Shown here: positions 57,230 to 64,000 of the stretch, in pieces
Layout of the letters: the number at the start of each line of letters is the position of its first letter
Position numbering within the stretch: position 1 is the first letter of the stretch
Source: DATARR01 sp036376245
Lineage (GTDB): Bacteria > Acidobacteriota > Thermoanaerobaculia > Multivoradales > UBA5704
Assembly: GCA_036376245.1 (NCBI GenBank)
Contig: DASVAS010000023.1
Span: forward strand, 1 to 64,000
Reading direction: 5' to 3'
Length of the DNA stretch: 64,000 bases
Made by a program: the position numbers and the translations under genes
The notes under the pieces: generated by a model
Told to the model about the DNA's origin: nothing
Database searches by the model: none
Seen by the model: only the letters and a program-made list of their open reading frames with translations

Positions 57230-59128
57230 TCACGAAGGTGGAGGCAACCACCGCGAGGTATCTCCTGTCTCGAAATCGTCCTCGAAGATCAGGACGGGCA
57301 GGTTGGAGCCGGGGACCTCGATGATCACTGTCTCCGAGTCCGAGAGGGGTGGCGTGCCGTTGTCCGTAACGGTAAAGGCAAGTGAATGGACCGCCGGACC
57401 CTGGTTGCTGGACGTCGTCCAGCAGAAACGTGCCGAGCTCGGACTGAGCGGGACCAGGGAGGTCCCCGTGAGAGCTGGCGAGAACGAGAACGACAAGGCG
57501 TGGCCATTGGGATCGCTGGCGCTCAGATTCAGGCACAGTTGAGCGCCCACGTTCACCGTCCATGGCCCTCCGATCGGCGCCAGGACCGGCGCCTGATTGG
57601 GTTCGGACACGGTGATGAACCGAACCGGCGCTTCGTTGTTGCCTTCGTTGCTTTCCCCGATCAGCCCGTCCGGATCGACGACAGCCCGGATGGCGTGCGT
57701 CCCTGGCGTCGGTGGGTAGACAATGGGTAAGCTGAAGTCCTGCGAATGGTTGACGTCTCCCCGTACCTCGGCATAGACGCGGTCGTAGAGCACTTGCGTC
57801 TGCCCCTGAACGTCCATCAACACTCGAAAGTATGGCAATCCTGGAGCGGGTAATGGAGGGGAGGCGGCGAAGCCATCTCCGGTGTTACGCGGTGTAATTT
57901 GCAGATTGTAGATCGTTCCCGGTGGACGTGGATTGCTCAGGGTGGTGCCCACATTCAAAAGAAAATCAGGTTGCGCCCGGTTGACCACCTGGATCCGTTG
58001 CTGATCGAGAAAGGAATTGACAGTCGAGGTACCAGTCACCTCAATGAAGTAATCGCCCGTTGGCAGATTCTCATCGGCCCCGAAGCTGCGGTCACAGCTA
58101 CCAGCCCGGCCGGCTCCCAGGCAGCCAATGATGCACTGAAACGGCGCGCCGCCCAGGATTGACATGTTCCGGGTGTTGAGCACGCGGAAGGTCAGAATCA
58201 CATTGCAGACCATTTGTGACCCGAAGTTCGCGACCTCAAAGAGGATCTCCGCGTGCTCGTTCGACTCGAAAATGCCGTCGCCATCAGTCTCGGAGGTCAC
58301 TCCCGCCGCCAGATACCTGAGGGATGTTCCGGTGACGCTGGTGTCGTTCTTGACTTCGATGATGAAGCTTCTCTGCCCGGCCGCAGGCTCCGAGGCGGCC
58401 AGCGTCACGTACACGTCGTCGGTGCTGCTGTGGTTGAGGCGGGCCCGAAGCTCGACCTCGCCGAGAACCTGTCCCGCCGGGATGAAGATCTCGCTCAGGC
58501 CGGTGAGCTCACCCGGAGGCGTCTGCGTGAGCGTGACCGTCCGGTCTACCGGCGCAGGCTTTTCGAACCAGACGCTGACCCGGGTCCGGGAACCTTCCAT
58601 CAGATACTTGGGGTAAGCCGTCAAGTACATGCGCGGTGTGCCGGCCAAGGCTGCTGTGAAGCTGAACAGGACCGGCCCTGCAAGCGGGGCACCCGTCTCG
58701 TCCAACACTGCGTCTTGCGGCACGGAGAGCGTATAGGTCACTCCTGGCGACAGGCTGCTGCCGGTAACGATCACCAGCCGGTTCTCGCTCGCCCGCAGGA
58801 CAGGGTTGAACGGGACGGGCATATCCTCTTCATCCGTCAGTGTGATCCCGCTCATTCCCGGCCCGGCCACCGGAGCACGGTTGAAGCGAACCTCCGGCTG
58901 GTTGTTCACAGAGACTTCGGTGTCTCCTTCGGCCGGACGGGTGTAGATCACCGCAAAGGCTGCCAATATCTCAGCCTTGGTCGCGGCCTTGATCGTTCCA
59001 CCGCCCTCTTCCTCGGCTGGGAGGTGGAGAAGGTCGGGAGAGTGAGCGAGGACGCGCGAGGGCTGTGCCAGAAAAAGTACAAGCAGGACGAGAGGAAGTA
59101 AATTAGCTCCGCAGCGATCCCTGGTCAT
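57230..59128 (-). CDS. Secreted protein with Ig-like (Big_5), CARDB-like domains and C-terminal FETGDTSRW tail
   Basis: A 632-aa protein from ATG 59128 with RBS AGGAGG. Signal peptide NLLPLVLLVLFLAQPSRVLA. It has a Big_5-like domain (about 50-150: TRPAEGDTEVSVNNQPEVRF ... GPVLFSFTA), a middle beta domain, CARDB-like repeats (IYNLQITPRNTGDG, GEVSNEGNN-type GESNEGNNEAP), a cadherin-like NGHALSFSFSPAL domain, and ends FEDDFETGDTSRWLP, a short C-terminal signature common in secreted proteins of Acidobacteria. Extracellular or surface role; ligand unknown. The large M23 gene is directly upstream. Confidence 0.75.
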   Translation of the reverse strand: MTRDRCGANLLPLVLLVLFLAQPSRVLAHSPDLLHLPAEEEGGGTIKAATKAEILAAFAVIYTRPAEGDTEVSVNNQPEVRFNRAPVAGPGMSGITLTDEEDMPVPFNPVLRASENRLVIVTGSSLSPGVTYTLSVPQDAVLDETGAPLAGPVLFSFTAALAGTPRMYLTAYPKYLMEGSRTRVSVWFEKPAPVDRTVTLTQTPPGELTGLSEIFIPAGQVLGEVELRARLNHSSTDDVYVTLAASEPAAGQRSFIIEVKNDTSVTGTSLRYLAAGVTSETDGDGIFESNEHAEILFEVANFGSQMVCNVILTFRVLNTRNMSILGGAPFQCIIGCLGAGRAGSCDRSFGADENLPTGDYFIEVTGTSTVNSFLDQQRIQVVNRAQPDFLLNVGTTLSNPRPPGTIYNLQITPRNTGDGFAASPPLPAPGLPYFRVLMDVQGQTQVLYDRVYAEVRGDVNHSQDFSLPIVYPPTPGTHAIRAVVDPDGLIGESNEGNNEAPVRFITVSEPNQAPVLAPIGGPWTVNVGAQLCLNLSASDPNGHALSFSFSPALTGTSLVPLSPSSARFCWTTSSNQGPAVHSLAFTVTDNGTPPLSDSETVIIEVPGSNLPVLIFEDDFETGDTSRWLPPPS

Positions 59129-59229
59129 CTCTTGCCTCCTGAATTTGTAGGGCTCCGTAAACAAGCCGCTAACTGGCCGTTGCCTGGACGAATCTGTTCT
59201 ATCGGATCCATGCGAGAGCACGGACCGCT

Positions 59230-62200
59230 TCAAGGCGCCATGGAGATCGTGTAACGACCGGTGGCGTTGCTCGAAAAGCTGGTGGCCTCGATCGTATAGG
59301 CTCCTGAGCTCGCCGCAGTGAATGTTATTCTGGAGTCAGTACCTCCATTGTTATCATCGTTTTCAGCCACCACAGCCCCGCTTGGACCCCGAAGGATCAG
59401 GTAGGTATCGAATTCTGACGAGGTTAGAACGATGGTGTAAGCCCTCCCGGCCGTGCCCGCGAAAACAAACTTGTCGTGATATCTGGAGGTGCGCACAGTG
59501 CTGTAGCAGTCGGTCGTGGAGAGAGTGCCATTGGCTGACAATCCCGGAAGGATCGGAGAAAACGACGAAGAGCACCCAGAGCCACTCCCAGAACCGGAGA
59601 GGGAGACAGTGTAAGGACCGGTGGCACTATTCTGGAAACTGGTGGCCTCGATGGTATAAGTTCCGGAGCTCGCAGCGGTGTGGACGATTCTGGAGTTGGT
59701 AGTGCCGTCAGTATCGTCGTTCGTGGCCACTACAGTTCCACTGGCATTTTTGAGCACAAGGTAGGTGTCGAAGCTCGAGGAGCTCATAGCAATGGTATAA
59801 GAGACTCCTGCCGTGGCTGTGAACGCGAATCGATCGCAGTAGCTGGAAGTCCGAACCGAGCTATTGCAATCTGAGGAAGAGAGCTCACTTGCCAGGGACT
59901 GACCTGGAGTGATCGTGAAATTCGACGACGAGCAGCTCCCAGCAACGGTGGTGATCGACGCTTCATTGGAATAGGGCGAATCGCCGGAGCCGTTGGTGGC
60001 GCGGATACGATAGACGTAGGTAGTGGATGGGGAGAGCCCGGTGTCTGCGTACCCGGTCGAGTTTGGGCCGAGAGTGGCGAGTTGGCTCCAAGAGCCGGCA
60101 GTTCCGATCTTGCGTTCGATCTTGAAACCCGTCTCATTGGAGCTGTTGTCATTCCAGAACAGGATCGCGCGCAATACGGAGTCTGTACTGGCGTTCAGGT
60201 TGGAAGGAGCTGCGGGTACACCGCTGTTACTACCGGAGCCGGAGAGGAAGACGTTATAGGGGCCCGTGGTGAGACTGGTGAAGCTGGTGGCCTCGAAAGT
60301 GTATGTCCCGGAGCTCGCGGCGGTGTGGACGATCCTGGAGTTTGTGCCATCGGCATCATCGTTCGTGGCCACCACGGTTCCGCTGGCGTTTTTCAGCACA
60401 AGGAAAGTGTCGAAGCTCGTAGAAGTTATGGCGATATTGTAAGAAACCCCTGCCGTGGCGATGAAAGCGAATCGATCATGGTAGCTGGAAGTGCGAACCG
60501 AGCTATAGCAATCCGTAGTGGAGAGATTTCCTGCGATGGATTGTCCAGGGGTAATCGTGTAGGTCGATGGTGAGCAACCGCCCCCGACAGTCGTAATAGA
60601 GACCTCGTTGGAGTAAGGAGAGTCGCCGGTGTTGTTGGTAGCACGAACACGGTAGAAATATGTTGCAGAAGGGGCCAATCCGTTGTCTGCATAACCAGTG
60701 GCTCCGGCGCCGAGCGTCGTAATCTGGCTCCAGGCTCCTGAGGTACTCGTCCTTCGCTCGATCTTGAAGCCGGTCTCGTTGGAGCTGTTATCGTTCCAAA
60801 AGAGGATAGCGCGCAATGCTGAGTCCGTGCTGGCCGTCAAGTTGGATGGAGCTGTTGGCGCTCCGCTGTTTCCACTGCCCAGATAAATGAACTTGATCGC
60901 GTCGGCTCCAACCTTCTCGCTTGTCGGAATATTCTCTACAGAAAGCCCGACGTATGCCCCAGAGGAGAGACTCCAACTTTGGGTGGAGCCAGCGGTTAGC
61001 TTGACCCAACGATCGTTACTGTTCGAATGGTTCACTACGTCGGTTCGGATGGAGCTAGTGCCATTGGTGTAGATTTTATAAGAGATCTGGCGCGCTGTAG
61101 CGCCGGGCGGTACGTGTGCCCAAATCTCGAAGAGCCCTGACCGACCTGGTCGCCACTGGGCCCAGTTGTCCGAACTCCCCGCGAAGAGCTTCGCTGAAAG
61201 AAAGTATCCAGGCCCCGTCGTAGCACCATTTTCGCTGGCGGTGTAGCCGGAACGGCTGTCATTATCAACGACAACGGAACTGGAGTTCGGCAGCATTGCG
61301 AACTTGATGCCGTAACCGCGACCTACTGCGGCTTCCTGGTGACGCTCGATGTATGAGAAGAACCTGTAATCACCCTCTGAGAAGGTATTTGCTCCCGAGA
61401 GAGAGCGAGTCTCGTTGACCCTGAAGGTCTCTGAGGCTCTGATGAAGACGTCGGCGTTCGAGCTTTCGTTCTCCCAGCGCCGGCCACCTACGCCTATGTT
61501 GGTGAACGTACGGGAGGTGGTAGGGGTCAAGGAGATCGCGGCGTTGAGCGGAGTGTTTGCAACGCCGTAGACCTCGTAACTTCCCAGTCCCGGAGAGCTC
61601 GTGAACGGGGAAAGGTATGGGATAAGGACACGGATGCCTTGGCTACGGAGATTGTTTACTGTCGTGAAGGCCCGGCTGATTGCTTCGCTTATGCTGATGC
61701 TTGCTTCTCCGGATCTTCTGAGCTGGTTAGCCTCAGCGGCAGTCATGTATCCGAAGGGCCAGAGATCATAAGTACCTAAATCGGGGCGTTTGTGCTCGTG
61801 ATGGGCATGCTTGTTATTGGTACAGGAGGATGAGTTGGTGCACCATGAGCAGAGAGATGAACCGGAGCATCCCACGATTCCAATCTGCTGTCCTTTGGCT
61901 ATACGTCCACCAATGGCAGAAACGGACCTGGAAGCTAAATGAGAATCCACGGAGATCCACTTCTCTCCATTAGTCTGAAGATACTCGATCACGACTGTGG
62001 TCCCCATGTTACAGCTTAGTGATCCGCATCCGACGTTTTGATTGTAATTAATGGCTTGTCGCAGGAGGCCGAAGTTGGAGGCAAACGCGGGCGGATTGGT
62101 GTTGCCAGTGCCGTAATCCACCGCTGTATGGCGATTGGAAGTGCTCCCTGCGCAAGCTCCGCCGAGATCGCAGGACGCCGACACGGAAACCTGGTCCACT

Positions 62201-63462
62201 GGATGTCGAAAGGATAGAGTCTCCGAGGTGACGGAGGCCGGAGAGATAATTACGCCCTTCTCTTCCTTGAGCTCTTCCCCGGAGGAGTAGGGTATGTTAC
62301 CTGCTGCGCTACGGTGGACCTCAGGAAGACGAGAGCGGTTCTCCTCCCATGGAATGGGAGGCCAGACCGCAAGCACAGACCCGGAGTGGGTGAAATCTAC
62401 CTCGATCTCTTGTCTCGGGAGACCAGCCCTATTGGGGATAGCGTTCACTGCTGCCATACCGCAACCTTCCTTAGAACGATAGGTTGCATAAACGGCGATG
62501 GGATTGTCCGAGTCGAGCAGAACCTCCCCTCTCCCTGAGCGTGCAGTGGAGAGTTCTCGGATTTCTCCGGGCTGAATGGGTTCCAGCCCGATACTATTCC
62601 AGCCATCGTCCAGAACTCGTAAGACTACATTTGCGGCGGTTTCTCCCGGATTGTAGATACTGAGGGTGGCGTCCACGTGTGAATCTCCGACCTTGACGGG
62701 CGCAATGCGCCAGTCCGTTCCGCTTGCGAGTGAGTAAAGCCCTACAACATCCCTCCCTGACGGCCTCCATTGCATACCGAGTAACGGCTGGTCGGAGAAC
62801 AGACGAATAGAAGCCAGAGTGACCGCCCGGGAGGAATCTTTGAACAGCTCCGAGACCACAAGAGTTCGGTTTTCGTGTGGAGCGAGCGGTTGCAGATCAA
62901 CCCTTCCAATCTCCTGGCCTTCTGCGGCCAATCCATGCACCTCCACGCGTGCTTCCTGGCTAGAGGTGTTAAGAATCTGGACACGAATGGCCTCACCGCT
63001 TTGGCCAACCGCAACTGGGGTGCAACCACTTATCTGAGGCAGGAGTGGGAGGATGAGATGACGCGAAGGTAACGGGGCGGAGGACAGCACTTCAGCGTTG
63101 TGCCCTTCTGGTGACCGGAGGACCGCTATGGCGTCTACCTTTCCCGAGGCTCGCAAGCGTAGAGCGTAGCCTTGCTCTGAATCCAAGTTCTGGATTTCGA
63201 AGCTCCATGCGCTGCCACTGGAAAGTCGTTTCCGCTTGGCTGTGCCAAGCACCCACTGTTCGCGTGCTACCGGTTCGATGACGAAATCGACGGTTTCATG
63301 GCTTAAATTCGTTAGGCTGACGAAGGCCTCCCAACCCGGCCCTAGAGGAGGAATTTGCAGATAGAGAGATGTTTCCTCCTCGCCTTGCTCTTGGATGGAT
63401 TGTAAGTTGGTGGTTGCCAAGAGTATACTGACAGCAATGAGCATTAATAGCTTGCGGTACAT
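59230..63462 (-). CDS. Giant secreted M23-like peptidase with golvesin-like, Fn3 and PPC domains
   Basis: A 1410-aa protein from ATG 63462 with RBS AAGGAGGAG. Signal peptide MYRKLLMLIAVSILLAT. About 20-400: beta-rich N-terminal domains. About 440-590: M23-like zinc peptidase region (NRHTAVDYGTG for HxxxD, GTTVVIEYLQTNGEKWISVDSHL, HAHHEHK). About 690-860: golvesin C-terminal-like domain (GRSGLFEIWAHVPPG). Then Fn3 and PPC modules (each Fn3 starts APSNL(T/N)ASTDS, each PPC has TPGQS ... FDT(F/Y)LVL.NASGTVVA.NDD). Two Fn3 and three PPC copies are clear. Likely cleaves peptide cross-links in cell walls and binds outside surfaces. GC is lower than in the rest of the window, so it may have been acquired. 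Confidence 0.8.
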   Translation of the reverse strand: MYRKLLMLIAVSILLATTNLQSIQEQGEEETSLYLQIPPLGPGWEAFVSLTNLSHETVDFVIEPVAREQWVLGTAKRKRLSSGSAWSFEIQNLDSEQGYALRLRASGKVDAIAVLRSPEGHNAEVLSSAPLPSRHLILPLLPQISGCTPVAVGQSGEAIRVQILNTSSQEARVEVHGLAAEGQEIGRVDLQPLAPHENRTLVVSELFKDSSRAVTLASIRLFSDQPLLGMQWRPSGRDVVGLYSLASGTDWRIAPVKVGDSHVDATLSIYNPGETAANVVLRVLDDGWNSIGLEPIQPGEIRELSTARSGRGEVLLDSDNPIAVYATYRSKEGCGMAAVNAIPNRAGLPRQEIEVDFTHSGSVLAVWPPIPWEENRSRLPEVHRSAAGNIPYSSGEELKEEKGVIISPASVTSETLSFRHPVDQVSVSASCDLGGACAGSTSNRHTAVDYGTGNTNPPAFASNFGLLRQAINYNQNVGCGSLSCNMGTTVVIEYLQTNGEKWISVDSHLASRSVSAIGGRIAKGQQIGIVGCSGSSLCSWCTNSSSCTNNKHAHHEHKRPDLGTYDLWPFGYMTAAEANQLRRSGEASISISEAISRAFTTVNNLRSQGIRVLIPYLSPFTSSPGLGSYEVYGVANTPLNAAISLTPTTSRTFTNIGVGGRRWENESSNADVFIRASETFRVNETRSLSGANTFSEGDYRFFSYIERHQEAAVGRGYGIKFAMLPNSSSVVVDNDSRSGYTASENGATTGPGYFLSAKLFAGSSDNWAQWRPGRSGLFEIWAHVPPGATARQISYKIYTNGTSSIRTDVVNHSNSNDRWVKLTAGSTQSWSLSSGAYVGLSVENIPTSEKVGADAIKFIYLGSGNSGAPTAPSNLTASTDSALRAILFWNDNSSNETGFKIERRTSTSGAWSQITTLGAGATGYADNGLAPSATYFYRVRATNNTGDSPYSNEVSITTVGGGCSPSTYTITPGQSIAGNLSTTDCYSSVRTSSYHDRFAFIATAGVSYNIAITSTSFDTFLVLKNASGTVVATNDDADGTNSRIVHTAASSGTYTFEATSFTSLTTGPYNVFLSGSGSNSGVPAAPSNLNASTDSVLRAILFWNDNSSNETGFKIERKIGTAGSWSQLATLGPNSTGYADTGLSPSTTYVYRIRATNGSGDSPYSNEASITTVAGSCSSSNFTITPGQSLASELSSSDCNSSVRTSSYCDRFAFTATAGVSYTIAMSSSSFDTYLVLKNASGTVVATNDDTDGTTNSRIVHTAASSGTYTIEATSFQNSATGPYTVSLSGSGSGSGCSSSFSPILPGLSANGTLSTTDCYSTVRTSRYHDKFVFAGTAGRAYTIVLTSSEFDTYLILRGPSGAVVAENDDNNGGTDSRITFTAASSGAYTIEATSFSSNATGRYTISMAP

Positions 63463-64000
63463 GGGTCTTCTCCTCCTTAGGACATACAGTTCAGCGGAGA
63501 TGCGACATTGCAGCCCGGAAGGGTCATATGGGCTCGATTGACCGAGTAACATTGCTCTAGGGATTAAACGCGTGGTTCTTCAAGCTACTGGACCATGGCT
63601 CCACTGAGATTAGTGTGCTGTCGCGCGCAAACCGTAGGAAGACGTAGCTCTGAGACAGGACTCCGCCGTTGGCCCCAGAGTTAGCTGACTCACCCGGCCC
63701 AACGGGCCGGCAGACTCCAGCCCAGGGCTGAGGCCGGAGGCCGATACCCTGGGTAGAAAGGTAGCCCATCGAGGCGGCCTGAAAGGCCGCGAGAGATTCT
63801 TGGTCGGAGTGGGCTCGCTCAGCCCAGGTTCTCGTGGCCTTTCAGGCCGCAAGGTTGTGGGGCCTGGACCCAGGGAATCGGCCTTCGGCCTCAGCCCTGG
63901 GCTTCTGGGGTCTCGCGACCCTTCAGTCCGCAAAGACCGCAGGCGCTGAAGGCCGCCCTACTGCCAATCCCCATAGACCTGGAACCCGGCCCAGTAGTAC
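63463..64000. repeat. Non-coding end of window with large inverted repeat and palindromes
   Basis: No gene is supported here. 63721-63753 and 63869-63901 are inverted copies (CCCAGGGCTGAGGCCG ... and ...CGGCCTCAGCCCTGGG). Between them GCGGCCTGAAAGGCCGC (63774-63790) forms a stem and recurs inverted as GTGGCCTTTCAGGCCGC near 63836. Further GGGTCTCGCGACCC and CCGGCCCAACGGGCCGG palindromes occur. Probably a dispersed repeat or mobile-element remnant. The first 100 bases (63463-63560) should hold the M23 gene promoter. Confidence 0.65.

Noticed and set aside
1..64000. tRNA, rRNA or other known RNA genes
   Set aside because: No cloverleaf with conserved T-arm or other recognised RNA structure was found by eye.

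Overview
The window is about 64 kb of high-GC bacterial DNA. It comes from a Gram-negative-type organism: it encodes a BamA-family outer-membrane protein, MMPL/RND-type transport, c-type cytochromes and many Sec-secreted proteins. Several traits suggest an Acidobacteriota (Thermoanaerobaculia-like) genome: the C-terminal FETGDTSRW-type tail on a secreted protein, PPC/Fn3/golvesin-like secreted proteins, EF-hand proteins, many two-component genes, and intergenic hairpins built from short repeats. This placement is inference. No rRNA, tRNA, transposase or CRISPR array was seen.

Layout. 1-5.6 kb: end of a DsbD-like gene, Smr protein, HDAC-family deacetylase, PlsB-like acyltransferase and SpoIIE-type phosphatase. 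5.8-9.6 kb (minus strand): CoA-transferase, thiolase, a degenerate AMP-ligase-like gene and a PHA-system protein. 9.6-14.6 kb: DUF502 protein, M48 metalloprotease, and an AlbA_2/ATPase regulator with internal 81-bp repeats. 14.7-18.5 kb: small secreted Cys-rich peptides around a methyltransferase, a striking array of about 32 degenerate motifs spaced 20-21 bp apart, and a putative DNA-binding gene. 18.5-25.2 kb: patatin-like membrane phospholipase, two EF-hand proteins, and a LytS/LytTR pair with a GT39 glycosyltransferase. 25.3-28.2 kb: a BsuBI/PstI-type restriction-modification pair. 28.4-30.2 kb: a large secreted repeat protein.

30.3-39.8 kb is a tightly coupled minus-strand operon: YceI, polyprenyl synthase, CcoN-like oxidase subunit, small membrane protein, MFS-cytochrome c fusion, MMPL transporter, UbiA, TPR protein and UbiE/MenG-like methyltransferase. 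It looks like an undescribed isoprenoid or quinone pathway coupled to redox and lipid transport. A divergent OmpR-type two-component system follows. The same 11-bp-period direct repeat (ATGAACGG-N3-ATGAACGG) lies upstream of yceI and the regulator, of the BamA-like gene and of the LTA-synthase-like gene, which suggests a local envelope regulon. Between these lies a Pro-rich protein with a C-terminal deaminase-type H-x-E / C-x-x-C motif, possibly a delivered toxin.

48-55.4 kb is a peptide-rich region. It holds Cys-rich secreted peptides, a Nif11-leader precursor next to a LanM-like dehydratase that lacks the LanC cyclase domain, an M4 metalloprotease, a broken peptide paralogue, and a 51-aa RiPP-like precursor on the minus strand. 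An exact 19-bp direct repeat brackets the Nif11/LanM block and spans both flanking stop codons. 55.4-64 kb holds a DUF885 protein, a secreted Ig-like protein, a 1410-aa M23-like multidomain secreted protein, and a terminal non-coding inverted-repeat block.
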